From the NCBI RefSeq assembly GCF_036226525.1, contig NZ_CP108487.1, positions 3,658,001-3,722,000 on the forward strand: a stretch of 64,000 nucleotides of DNA, written 5' to 3'. Source of the stretch: Kribbella sp. NBC_01245. Its GTDB lineage: Bacteria; Actinomycetota; Actinomycetes; Propionibacteriales; Kribbellaceae. The notes below the pieces were generated by a model. It had not been told where the DNA came from. It did not search any database and worked only from the letters and a program-made list of their open reading frames with translations. The position numbers and the translations under genes are program-made. Position 1 is the stretch's first letter. The number at the start of each line of letters is the position of its first letter. Below are positions 35,622-44,176 of this stretch, piece by piece.

Positions 35622-37139
35622 TTACCGAGCGACGTCCCTCTGCGACGTGTAGACGACCGTCGGCTCCTCGACGTACGGCCCAAGCGTGATCCCGAGCTGC
35701 CCGAACGTCCGCAGCGGCTTCCCCTCGATGACCACGTCCCGCAGTACGACGCCATCGATGCCGCCGTCAACGTTGTCCGCGGCAACAAGTGGCGCCATCC
35801 CGCCCTGCGCACGGACGTTGACGCGGTTGACCAGCACACCGGACACCGGCCCTATCCCGAGACCGCGTTCGCGGGTGTGGATCAGCAGCCAGTTCTGGTT
35901 GCCGCGGTTGTGGTCGAGCGACTCGATATCGATGTCCTCGTAGACGATGTCCGTACAGGGCTCACTCCCGTACGCCGGGTCCACCGCGATCGCGCGGGTC
36001 GCGTTGTAGACGTACCCGTTGCGATAGGTGACATCGCGCTGGTACGAGTAGTGGCCGTTGCCGATCTTGAACGCGGCGCAATGGGTCCACGCCACCACGT
36101 CCTCGAACAGCACCCGCTCGACCGGCTGCCGCGGGTGCGGCCAGCTCAACGCGATGTTGGCGTCCTCGGCCCAGGCCTTGGTGGAGTACGGGTCGTCCTC
36201 GCAGATCGCGATCGTGTGCCGGACCGTCACGTCCTGGCATTCGTTGATGTCGAGCACGTCGTTCTCGAACTGGCGCTGGGTCTGGAATCCCTTGTAATTG
36301 GTGATTCGTACGTCGGAGCAGCGGCTGGGCAGGAACGCCCACGAGCCGGAGTCGCGGCCGATCACACCGTCGACGGTCAAGCCGCGGGTGCCGACCGGGA
36401 CCAGCAAATGGTTGAGATAGTTGCCGTCCTTGCGCATCCGCGCACCCTGGCCGTCGATGGTGCCGCGACCGGAGATGGTGATGTCGGACGAGCCCGGCTC
36501 GGTCGAGATCAACCAGGTGCCGTCCATCCCCAGGCTGTCGTGGTGGAACTTCTTCGCGTAGTCGGCCGGATTACCCGTTGCCCTGAGCACCGATCCCCCG
36601 GCCAGGTAGAGTTGCACCCGGGACCGCAGCACGATGCTGCCGATCATGAATACACCCACCGGTACGTAGACCACCCCACCGCCTGCCGCGTGGGCCGCGT
36701 CGATCGCCGCCTGGACCGCCTCGGTGGCCAAGCTTCCACCGGTCCGATCGGCGCCGAAAGCCGCCACGTTGAAGATCCCGGGCCCGTAGGCGGCCGGCGC
36801 ATCCAGCTCCTCCGGGTCGGCCGCGATCACCAACTCCTTGAGATCGTCGATCTTCACGATCAGATAGCGGCTGCGATCGAGAGTGAACGACAGCCTGTTC
36901 CCGCTGACCTGGCTCGGAATCTCCAACGCCAGCGGACTGACGGTGTAAAAGTCGATCTGCTCAAGCGTGGTGACCTCCACCGTCACCGTGCCGCTAAAGG
37001 AGAAGTGCGCGTAGTGGTACTCGACGCCGCCACCCGGCTCCGGCGCGAACGCGGTGACCGGCACGGATTGCCCGTTCACGGTGACGATGAAGTCGTCCGA
37101 AGTGGGATAGATCGACGGCAGCGGATAGGTCTGGGCCAT
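35622..37139 (-). CDS. GH28-like right-handed beta-helix protein, probably cytoplasmic
   Basis: A 505-aa relative of polygalacturonase-type glycosidases. It starts at ATG 37139 (MAQTYPLPSIYPTSDDF) with no signal peptide. An N-terminal beta domain (NGQSVPVTAF) is followed by NVAAFGADRTGGSLATEAVQ, VVYVPVGVFMIGSIVLRSRV and the helix coils. The acidic pair region is ENDVLDINECQDVTVRH then EDDPYSTKAW. These occupy the places of the family NTD and DD motifs, while the usual GHG is replaced by HCAAFKIGNGH. It is translationally close to the aldolase (4 nt) in a sugar-uptake operon. It likely trims imported uronate oligomers, or acts on an unusual linkage. Confidence 0.8.
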   Translation of the reverse strand: MAQTYPLPSIYPTSDDFIVTVNGQSVPVTAFAPEPGGGVEYHYAHFSFSGTVTVEVTTLEQIDFYTVSPLALEIPSQVSGNRLSFTLDRSRYLIVKIDDLKELVIAADPEELDAPAAYGPGIFNVAAFGADRTGGSLATEAVQAAIDAAHAAGGGVVYVPVGVFMIGSIVLRSRVQLYLAGGSVLRATGNPADYAKKFHHDSLGMDGTWLISTEPGSSDITISGRGTIDGQGARMRKDGNYLNHLLVPVGTRGLTVDGVIGRDSGSWAFLPSRCSDVRITNYKGFQTQRQFENDVLDINECQDVTVRHTIAICEDDPYSTKAWAEDANIALSWPHPRQPVERVLFEDVVAWTHCAAFKIGNGHYSYQRDVTYRNGYVYNATRAIAVDPAYGSEPCTDIVYEDIDIESLDHNRGNQNWLLIHTRERGLGIGPVSGVLVNRVNVRAQGGMAPLVAADNVDGGIDGVVLRDVVIEGKPLRTFGQLGITLGPYVEEPTVVYTSQRDVAR

Positions 37140-37143
37140 AGCG

Positions 37144-37794
37144 CTAGGCAGCCGACGCGGCATGGACGTCGACGGACCGTACGGCGCGAGCCGCGCGCTC
37201 GGCGAGGCCGGCCAGGTCGCCGCCGGGCAGCAACGCGTCCCGGGTCAGATCGCGACTGACCCCGACGAACGCGGCTCCGGCCGTGAGATAGTCGCCCGCC
37301 TCGTCGATCCGGACCAACCCGGTCGGCATCAGCCGGATGTCGGGCAGCGGACCGACCAGCTCCGCGACGTACGAGACACCGCCGACCGGACCGACCGGCG
37401 ATACCTTCACCGCCTGGACGCCGTACGACCAAGCAAGCACGATCTCGTTCGGCGTCAGCGCGCCGGGAACGAACGGCACGTCGCGGCTGTGCGCGGCCTC
37501 GATCACGGCCGCGTCGGTGACCTGGCTGACGAGGAAGGACGCGCCCGCGTCGATCGCGCGGTGCGCCTGCTCGACGGTACGGACCGAGCCGGCCCCGACC
37601 AGAACGCCGGCCGGCAACTCGTCCCGGGCCCGGCGCAACGCGTCGAAAACGCCGGCGGAGGTGAGGGTGAACTCGACCGCCGGGATGCCGGCCTCGATCA
37701 GCACCGAGGAGACCTCGATGAACCGGTCGGCATCGGGCGCCCGCAGCACGGCGACCACCGGTCGCGCCCGCAGCGCCTCGCTCAGCTGAATCAT
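37144..37794 (-). CDS. eda: 2-keto-3-deoxy-(6-phospho)gluconate/galactonate aldolase
   Basis: A 216-aa class I aldolase of the KDPG/KHG family. Glu41 (PAVEFTLT) and the Schiff-base Lys130 (AVKVSPVGPVGG) are in place, with LVGAGSVRTVEQAHRAIDAG and FVPGALTPNEI between them. It cleaves 2-keto-3-deoxy-sugar-acid phosphates to pyruvate and a triose. In this operon it would finish breakdown of galacturonate or a related sugar acid taken up by the ABC importer. The needed isomerase, dehydratase and kinase are not in the window. Confidence 0.9.
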   Translation of the reverse strand: MIQLSEALRARPVVAVLRAPDADRFIEVSSVLIEAGIPAVEFTLTSAGVFDALRRARDELPAGVLVGAGSVRTVEQAHRAIDAGASFLVSQVTDAAVIEAAHSRDVPFVPGALTPNEIVLAWSYGVQAVKVSPVGPVGGVSYVAELVGPLPDIRLMPTGLVRIDEAGDYLTAGAAFVGVSRDLTRDALLPGGDLAGLAERAARAVRSVDVHAASAA

Positions 37795-37825
37795 CTGGTC
37801 TCCTGAGTTGTGTTGGTGATGGTCA

Positions 37826-38698
37826 TCAGCCCTTCATTGCGCCGGAGGTGATGCCGCGGATCATCGACTTCTGCATCAGCAGGTAGACGATCAGGCTTGG
37901 AAGCAAGGCGATCAAGGCGCCGGCCAGCAGTACGCCGGGCCCGACATCGGCGTCCGTTCGCAGGAACGCCAGCGCCACTGTCAGGGTGTAGTCGCTGGGC
38001 TCGTTGGCGGCGATCAGCGGCAGCAGGTACTGGTTCCAGATCATCATGAACCCGAAGATCGTGATCACGCCGAGCACCGGCTTGCACAGCGGCAGCACGA
38101 TCGTCCAGAGCATCCGGATCTCGCCGACCCCGTCGATCCGGGCCGCCTCCTCGATCTCCTGCGGGATCTCCTTCATGAACTCCGACATCACCAGGATCGA
38201 GAATCCCCAGATCGCGACCGGCAGGATGACGCCGAGCACGCTGCCCTTCAGGCTGATCCCGAGCAACGGCAGGTCCGCGATCACCTGCGCGAGCGGGATC
38301 GCGATCACTTCCTCCGGCAGCATCATCGTCAGCAGGAAGAGCATCAGCACGACCAGCTGGCCGCGGAAGCGCTGCCGCGACAACGCGTAGGCCGCCAGCA
38401 CCGACAGCGTCACCTGCAACAACAGGCCGCCTCCGACGATGATCAGGGAGGTGGCGAAGTATCCCCAAATCCCTTTCTCTGCGGCGATCTTGAACCCGAG
38501 CAGGGTCGGATCGGACGGATAGACGTTCACCTGAGTGGAGTCGGTCGTCTCGTTGAAGGCACCGGAGATGATGATCAGGAAGGGCGCCGCGAAGATGAAC
38601 AGCACCAGTGCGCAAAGGGCGATCCGCAAGACCAACGCGGGACCGAACCGCGGCGACCAGCCCAGTGCGGTGTCGAACCGAGTGCCTTGGTCTCTCAT
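37826..38698 (-). CDS. Carbohydrate ABC transporter permease (MalG-type)
   Basis: A 290-aa inner-membrane permease with six predicted helices and the EAA loop EEAARIDGVGEIRMLWTIVL before the end of the protein. The N-terminus (LRIALCALVLFIFAAPFLII) and the C-terminus QKSMIRGITSGAMKG are typical of the MalG/CUT1 group. It overlaps the partner permease gene by 4 nt. Confidence 0.9.
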   Translation of the reverse strand: MRDQGTRFDTALGWSPRFGPALVLRIALCALVLFIFAAPFLIIISGAFNETTDSTQVNVYPSDPTLLGFKIAAEKGIWGYFATSLIIVGGGLLLQVTLSVLAAYALSRQRFRGQLVVLMLFLLTMMLPEEVIAIPLAQVIADLPLLGISLKGSVLGVILPVAIWGFSILVMSEFMKEIPQEIEEAARIDGVGEIRMLWTIVLPLCKPVLGVITIFGFMMIWNQYLLPLIAANEPSDYTLTVALAFLRTDADVGPGVLLAGALIALLPSLIVYLLMQKSMIRGITSGAMKG

Positions 38699-39591
38699 CG
38701 TGCCTCCCGGCTTCTGGTGATCAGCCGCACGGCGACCGTGAGCATCACGGTGACGAGCAGCAGCAGCATCGACGCGGCCGAGGCGACGCCCAGGTTGTTG
38801 CGCTCGAAGCCGAGCGAGTAGACCCGCGTCATCCAGACCTCGGTCGATCCGGCCGGACCGCCGCCGGTGAGCACGTAGACCTCGGTGAAGATCCGCAGGC
38901 CCCGGATCGCCGCCAGCGTCAGCACCACGGTGAGCGCCGGTCGCAGTCCCGGCAGCACGATGTGGAGCAGCCGCTGCCGGCGGTTGACGCCGTCCACCGC
39001 GGCCGCCTCGTACAGGGTCCGGTCGATCCCGGCCAGTCCCGCGAGGATGATCACCATGTCGTACGGCGCGCCGGTCCAGATGCCGACCGCCATCACCGAC
39101 GCCAGCGCCGAGTCCGGGTCGCTCAGGTAGCCGAACGGCCCGAGCCCAATGGCGCCGAGGATCTCGTTGACGAAGCCGGTGTCGGTCGGGAAGTACAGGA
39201 TCCGCCAGACCTCACCGATCACGGCGATGGCGGTGACCACGGGCAGGAAGACCGCGGTCCGCAGGATCCACAGCGACCGGGCCTGCCCCTCGAGCAGCAG
39301 CGCCAGCCCGAACCCGACGACCAACGCACCGACCGTCTGGCCGACACCCAGCACAACGGTGTGACCGAGAGCGTCCCGAAACCGCTGGTCGGCGAGGACG
39401 GTGGCGTAGTTCTCCAACCCCACCCATTCGTCACCGAGGAACGGCTGCACCTTGTACAAGCTCATCCGGATGCCCTCCAGCATCGGGAAGAACTTGAACA
39501 TCGCGGCGAACAGCAGGGCGGGGGCCAGGAACATCCAGGGCAGCCAGGACGACCCACGCAGGGCCGCCGCCGGCCGCCTGGCCACCGTCAT
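38695..39591 (-). CDS. Carbohydrate ABC transporter permease (MalF-type)
   Basis: A 298-aa CUT1 permease from ATG 39591 ([20 protein letters not shown]). It has six helices and the EAA motif YEAAAVDGVNRRQRLLHIVL. It forms a channel with the MalG-type partner and receives sugar from the lipoprotein encoded just upstream. A longer frame starting at 39690 would overlap the binding-protein gene. No ATPase gene is in the operon, so a shared MsiK-type ATPase elsewhere is likely. Confidence 0.9.
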   Translation of the reverse strand: MTVARRPAAALRGSSWLPWMFLAPALLFAAMFKFFPMLEGIRMSLYKVQPFLGDEWVGLENYATVLADQRFRDALGHTVVLGVGQTVGALVVGFGLALLLEGQARSLWILRTAVFLPVVTAIAVIGEVWRILYFPTDTGFVNEILGAIGLGPFGYLSDPDSALASVMAVGIWTGAPYDMVIILAGLAGIDRTLYEAAAVDGVNRRQRLLHIVLPGLRPALTVVLTLAAIRGLRIFTEVYVLTGGGPAGSTEVWMTRVYSLGFERNNLGVASAASMLLLLVTVMLTVAVRLITRSREAR

Positions 39592-39605
39592 TCGGCGAGA
39601 TCCTG

Positions 39606-40931
39606 TCACTCGGCGAGATCCTGGGACTTGAGTTCGGCGGTGATCGCCTCGTCGAGCGTCTTCAGGCCCGCGTCCAGGTCGCTCGTACAACTCGACATCA
39701 TCTTGTTGATTCCCTCACCGAGGGCCTGCCGAATCGGCTGGAAGTCGATCGCCCAGACGAACGACTTGGAGTTCGCGTTGTACTCGTCCTGGAACAGCTT
39801 CCAGCGCGGGTCGTTTCGTACCGCTCCGGCGTCGAGCGTCTTGTTCACCGGGAGCCGGACGACCGGTTGGGTTGCCCCGCTCGCGGCCATGCCGATCTTC
39901 TGCGCCTCTGGCGAGATCAGGAATTCGGCCAGCGCCTTCTGCTGGTCGGTCTTCTTCGATCCCGCGCCGAAGTAGATGGTCTCGCCGTCGGCCAGCGTCG
40001 TCGTACCGACGGGGCCCTTCGGCATCGGGACCACCTCGTACTTGTCCTTGCCGAGATTCTTGTCGTACCCGGAGAGGGTGTACGGCCCGGTCAGGTAGAT
40101 GCCGGCCGTGCCCTCGCCGAAGAACGGCGTCTCGCTCGTGGTCAGGTTCAGCGACCCGGGGACCACGTTGCCCGGCGTACAGAACTGCTTGCGGATCCAC
40201 TCCAGCGCTGTCTTGGTCTGCGGGGAGTTGATCACCGACTTGTACTTGGCTTCACCGGACTTCTCGACGATGCCGCCACCGGCCTGCCAGATGTACGACG
40301 ACGCCCACCAGCCGATGTAGCCCTTCTTGCTCGAGCCCGGGACGACCATCCCGTAGGTGTCGGCCTTGCCGTTGCCGTCCGGGTCCTTGGTCGCGAACGC
40401 GTTCGCCAACGCGGCCAACTCGTCCCAGGTCTTCGGCTGCGGCAGACCAAGCTTCTTGCGCCAGTCCGACCTCACCAGGGTGCCGAAGGTCTGCCGGGAG
40501 AACGGCACGCCGTAGATCTGCCCATCGACTGCCTGATTCTGGGCCCAGGTCTCGTCCGGGATCTGGTCGCCGCCGGCGATATCGCCCTTCTCGACCTTGG
40601 TCACGTAGCCGTGCGACTGGTACGAGCCGAGCAGATAGGCGTCGTTGATCCAGACGTCCGGCAGGTCCTTCGACGAGGCGCGCGCCTGCAGCTGGGTGTC
40701 GAGCTCGATCACGCCCTTGTAGTCGACCTTGATCCCGGTCTTCTTCGTGAAGGCCGCCATGATCTCCTGATACGTCTTCGCCGGGTCGGGCGAGCTGCGC
40801 GACCAGACCTCCAGCGGTTCACTGCTGCTGCCGGCGCTGTCGCCATCGTCGCCCCCGCAGGCGCTCAGTAAGCCGACCAGGACCATCGCGGACAGGGCGG
40901 CTGCCGCCCTCTTCGCCGGCGAAATCCTCAT
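39606..40931 (-). CDS. Sugar-binding lipoprotein of the ABC importer
   Basis: A 441-aa CUT1 solute-binding protein. The signal MRISPAKRAAAALSAMVLVG ends in the lipobox LLSAC (lipid Cys25). The mature chain has the usual two-lobe pattern: LEVWSRSSPDPAKTYQEIMA, FTKKTGIKVDY, PKTWDELAALANAF and GTAGIYLTGPYTLSGY. It captures a mono- or oligosaccharide; a uronate or pectin fragment is suggested by the GH28-like neighbours. ATG 40931 is preferred over a TTG two codons upstream because GAGGG precedes it properly. Confidence 0.92.
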   Translation of the reverse strand: MRISPAKRAAAALSAMVLVGLLSACGGDDGDSAGSSSEPLEVWSRSSPDPAKTYQEIMAAFTKKTGIKVDYKGVIELDTQLQARASSKDLPDVWINDAYLLGSYQSHGYVTKVEKGDIAGGDQIPDETWAQNQAVDGQIYGVPFSRQTFGTLVRSDWRKKLGLPQPKTWDELAALANAFATKDPDGNGKADTYGMVVPGSSKKGYIGWWASSYIWQAGGGIVEKSGEAKYKSVINSPQTKTALEWIRKQFCTPGNVVPGSLNLTTSETPFFGEGTAGIYLTGPYTLSGYDKNLGKDKYEVVPMPKGPVGTTTLADGETIYFGAGSKKTDQQKALAEFLISPEAQKIGMAASGATQPVVRLPVNKTLDAGAVRNDPRWKLFQDEYNANSKSFVWAIDFQPIRQALGEGINKMMSSCTSDLDAGLKTLDEAITAELKSQDLAE

Positions 40932-40951
40932 CGTCAACCCTCATCTCTTCG

Positions 40952-40967
40952 ATTCACATATGTGAAT
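40952..40967. promoter_or_regulatory. Perfect 16-bp palindrome, candidate operator of the sugar operon
   Basis: ATTCACATATGTGAAT lies between a candidate promoter (40998-41024) and the binding-protein start at 40931, so a repressor bound here would block the minus-strand unit. The IclR gene is divergent from the operon. Confidence 0.65.
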
Positions 40968-40997
40968 GCGGTACATACTGGCGGAACGATTTGAAAC

Positions 40998-41024
40998 GTA
41001 TTAGCTTGTTCATGTATCTGTCAA
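40998..41024 (-). promoter_or_regulatory. Candidate sigma-70-type promoter of the sugar operon
   Basis: On the minus strand TTGACA (41024-41019) is followed after 15 nt by TAATAC (41003-40998). Both hexamers fit well, but the spacer is shorter than the usual 17 nt. Transcription would start near 40990, upstream of the palindrome. Confidence 0.45.
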
Positions 41025-41082
41025 CGCGCCGAAACGTGCCGCAACGTACGGACGACCGGATTCGGTCAATCAGGAGGTTCGG

Positions 41083-41862
41083 GTGGTGAGCATCGACGAG
41101 ATCCGGCTGGTCAAGTCGGCCGAGCGGGCGCTGCGGATTCTCGAGGTGCTCGGCGACGCCCGCGGGCCGCTGTCGGTGACCGAGCTGCACAAGGAGACCG
41201 GCTACCCGCGGTCGAGCCTGCACCAACTGCTGCACACGATGATCGCGATGGGCTGGATCGAGTCCACCAACGAAGGCGCGATGGTCGGGATCGGGTCCCG
41301 CGCGCTGCTCGTCGGTACGGCGTACCTGGACCGCGATCCGGCGCTGCCACACGGGATCCGGACGCTGGAGCTGATCCGCGAGGAGACCGGCTACACGTCG
41401 CACTACGCGCGGCTGGACGGCGCCAGCGTGATCTACCTGGCGACCCGGGAGGAGACGGCTCCGCATCGTGCGACCAGCCGGGTCGGCCGGCAACTTCCCG
41501 CGCACGCGACCTCGCTGGGCAAGGCGTTGCTCGCCGAGCTGACCACTACCGAGGTGTCGCTCGAGCTACCGTCCGATCCCCTGCCCGCGCTCACCGCGAA
41601 CACGGTCACCTCGCACGCGGCGCTGGCCGACGAGCTGGAGGACACGAGGCGTCGCGGGTACGCGTTCGAGCGCGAGCAGAACACGCTCGGCCTCGGCTGC
41701 GTCGGCGTACCGGTGCCGTACCGGATCCCGGCCACCGACGCGATCAGCTGTTCCATCCCGATCGACCAGTGCACCGACGCGGAGGTGGCGCGGGTGGCCG
41801 CGATCATCCGCGACCACGTCCAGCGACTCGCCACCTTGTTGCGTTCGGAAGGTATCCGCTAA
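41083..41862 (+). CDS. IclR-family regulator of the sugar operon
   Basis: A 259-aa IclR protein from GTG 41083, with AGGAGG upstream. The winged helix is about residues 8-70 (LVKSAERALRILEVLGDARG, SVTELHKETGYPRSSLHQLL). The effector domain contains LPAHATSLGKALLAELTTTE and the FEREQNTLGLGCVGVPVPY block. It diverges from the sugar operon and is followed 22 nt later by the secreted GH28-like gene, so it may control both. It differs clearly from the IclR protein at 2417. Confidence 0.9.
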   Translation: MVSIDEIRLVKSAERALRILEVLGDARGPLSVTELHKETGYPRSSLHQLLHTMIAMGWIESTNEGAMVGIGSRALLVGTAYLDRDPALPHGIRTLELIREETGYTSHYARLDGASVIYLATREETAPHRATSRVGRQLPAHATSLGKALLAELTTTEVSLELPSDPLPALTANTVTSHAALADELEDTRRRGYAFEREQNTLGLGCVGVPVPYRIPATDAISCSIPIDQCTDAEVARVAAIIRDHVQRLATLLRSEGIR

Positions 41863-41884
41863 AGCCCTCTGGAAGGGACCGCCC

Positions 41885-43867
41885 ATGTTCCACCGTCTGA
41901 TTCGTGCTGCCCTGATACCGGTACTCATCGCCCTCGGAGGTGTCGTGCCCACCGCCCACGCCGAGGAGGTTGCTCCTGCGCGGATCGACGCGTACGCGCA
42001 GCCGTCGATCTACCAGCGCTCCCCCGACTACGAGCTGACCGTCAACGGTCAACGGATCGACGTGGTCGACTATCCCGGCTACGACTACGCGCACTTCTCG
42101 ATGGGATCAGGGCCGGCCACGATCGCCGTACGGAAGCTGAACAACACGAACATCGGCGCGTACACGATCTCGCCACGCAAGCTCGGCCTGCAGGGCAGCG
42201 TGTCCGGCCCGACGCTGACGTTCACCATCCCGAACGACGAGTACGTGATCGTGAAGCTCGACGGCCGCCCGGACCTGGTGATCGCGGCGGACCCGGCCGA
42301 GACCGACAAACCGGCCAGCTCCGGACCAGGCAACCACAACGTCATGACGTACGGCGCTGACGCCACCGGCTCGGCGCTTTCCACAACTGCCGTTCAACGG
42401 GCTGTCGATGACGCGACCGCGGCCGGAGGTGGCACCGTCTACGTACCGGCGGGCGTCTACCTGGTCGGCAACGTCGTCCTCAAGAGCAACGTGTCGCTCT
42501 ATCTCGAGCCTGGCGCGGTGTTCCGCTTCACCGGCAACCCGGCGGACTACACCAAGCACTGGCACAAGAACTCGCAGAACCGCGACATCACCTGGTGGAT
42601 CTCCACCGAGTTCGGCTCCAAGAACATCCGCGTCTTCGGCCGCGGAACGCTGGACGGCAACGGCGACGCGGCCATCCGCAGGTACAACTTCGCCGCGAAC
42701 ATCCTGGTGCCGATCGCGACCAAGGACTTCTCCTTCGACGGATTGATCGTGCGCGAGTCCGGCGCCTGGGCGATCGTCACCGCGCGGTCGAAGAACCTCA
42801 CCTTCACCAACGTGAAGATCTTCAACCGGCTCGACATGGGCGAGAACGACGGCATCGACGTGAACGAGTCGCAGAACGTCGTGGTCCGGCACGGGATCGG
42901 GATCAGCCTGGACGATCCGTGGACCACCAAGGCGTGGCGCGAGGACACCGATATCGCGCTGCCTTGGCCCGGCGCGCCGCAGCCCGTGCAGAACGTACTG
43001 TTCGAGGACCTGATCTCGTGGACCAGGTGCTACGGCTTCAAGATCGGCCAGGGCACCCTGCAGCCACAGAGCAACGTCGTGTTCCGTGATGGTGTCGTGT
43101 ACGACGCGGCGATCGGAATCGGCATCCACCACCGGTACGGCTCGGCCCTGGTCAAGAACGTACGGTTCGAGAACATCGACGTGGAACGGATCGGGGTGAA
43201 ACTGGTCAACGATCAGACCTGGTTCCGTTTCATCATCGAGAATCCCGGCCTCGGCGCCGGACCCGTCCAGAACGTTGTCGTCAGCAACATCACCGTTCGC
43301 GACAAAGGCAAGAGCTATGCCGTTCTCAAGGGGTACGACGCGGCCGCGGCCTTCAGCAACATCCAGTTCGACCGGGTAACGATGCCGGGGGCAACGACTC
43401 CGGCCACCACGCTGACGGCGATGAACATCCTCAGCAGCGCCAACTACTCGAACGTCGTCATCACGCCCGTACAGGACCCGGAACCGCAGCCCCGTCCGAA
43501 CCTTGCCCTGGGCAAACCCGCGACCGCGTCGACGGGCGCCGCCATCGCCGGACAGGCCGTCGACGGCGATTTCTCCACCCGCTGGGGATCCGATCGCACC
43601 GACGACCAGTGGTTCCAGGTGGATCTGGGCGCGCCGGCAACGGTCAGCGGGGTGACGATGCACTGGGAGGTGGCGTACGGAAAGTCGTACGCGATCCAGG
43701 TCTCCGACGACGGCACCACCTGGCGCGACGTGTACTCGACCACCAACGGATCGGGCGGGATCGAGGCGATCGACTTCACCCCGACCACCACCCGCTTCGT
43801 GCGGCTACGCGGCATCCAACGCGGCACCCAGTACGGCTACTCCCTCTGGGAATTCCAGGTGCACTAG
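41885..43867 (+). CDS. Secreted GH28-like protein with C-terminal F5/8-type (discoidin) domain
   Basis: A 660-aa exported glycosidase-like protein. The signal is MFHRLIRAALIPVLIALGGV, cleaved near AHAEE. An N-terminal beta domain (YELTVNGQRIDVVDYPGYDY) precedes a right-handed beta-helix: NVMTYGADATGSALSTTAVQ, TVYVPAGVYLVGNVVLKSNV, then ENDGIDVNESQNVVVRHGIG and LDDPWTTKAW where GH28 enzymes have NTD and DD. The family GHG is replaced by CYGFKIGQG. Residues about 540-660 form an F5/8-type sugar-binding domain (NLALGKPATASTGAAIAGQA, VDGDFSTRWGS). It shares its whole core with the cytoplasmic protein at 35622, so the two probably act outside and inside on the same polymer. Confidence 0.82.
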   Translation: MFHRLIRAALIPVLIALGGVVPTAHAEEVAPARIDAYAQPSIYQRSPDYELTVNGQRIDVVDYPGYDYAHFSMGSGPATIAVRKLNNTNIGAYTISPRKLGLQGSVSGPTLTFTIPNDEYVIVKLDGRPDLVIAADPAETDKPASSGPGNHNVMTYGADATGSALSTTAVQRAVDDATAAGGGTVYVPAGVYLVGNVVLKSNVSLYLEPGAVFRFTGNPADYTKHWHKNSQNRDITWWISTEFGSKNIRVFGRGTLDGNGDAAIRRYNFAANILVPIATKDFSFDGLIVRESGAWAIVTARSKNLTFTNVKIFNRLDMGENDGIDVNESQNVVVRHGIGISLDDPWTTKAWREDTDIALPWPGAPQPVQNVLFEDLISWTRCYGFKIGQGTLQPQSNVVFRDGVVYDAAIGIGIHHRYGSALVKNVRFENIDVERIGVKLVNDQTWFRFIIENPGLGAGPVQNVVVSNITVRDKGKSYAVLKGYDAAAAFSNIQFDRVTMPGATTPATTLTAMNILSSANYSNVVITPVQDPEPQPRPNLALGKPATASTGAAIAGQAVDGDFSTRWGSDRTDDQWFQVDLGAPATVSGVTMHWEVAYGKSYAIQVSDDGTTWRDVYSTTNGSGGIEAIDFTPTTTRFVRLRGIQRGTQYGYSLWEFQVH

Positions 43868-43954
43868 TAGCACTCAGCGGTCTCTCAGCGACGGGCGGGC
43901 ATCATGAAAGTGACCGCTCGCCACCCTGGGGGGAGGAGAGCCGAGGTGTGACCA

Positions 43955-44176
43955 ATGAATCTGCTGCCGTGGATCCTGGCTATCGATGCCCTCGCCCTGA
44001 TCGTGATCGCCGTCGTCTGCGGACTCGCGCAGGCACGTGCCAGCAGCGCCCGCCGGCGGGCTGAAGCCGCCGACTGGGCGCTGCTCTACTCGTGGCTCAA
44101 GCAGCCGCTGCCTCCGGATGCGCCTGACGCTTCCTCGCGAACCTCAGGTAGAGGGCAGGCACCACCAGAAGGTTGA
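43955..44176 (+). CDS. Putative short membrane protein
   Basis: A 73-aa frame starting at ATG 43955 with GGGGGGAGGAGAG upstream. The first 25 residues are one hydrophobic helix (MNLLPWILAIDALALIVIAV), followed by a charged tail RASSARRRAEAADWALLYSW. Its last 80 nt overlap the 3' end of the opposing RND pump gene. The good ribosome site and membrane helix argue that it is real, although the tail end may be spurious. Confidence 0.45.
   Translation: MNLLPWILAIDALALIVIAVVCGLAQARASSARRRAEAADWALLYSWLKQPLPPDAPDASSRTSGRGQAPPEG

Noticed and set aside
39589..39626. 14-bp direct repeat TCGGCGAGATCCTG around the binding-protein stop
   Set aside because: Two short copies at the end of one gene and the start of the next look like local slippage; nothing indicates a functional site.
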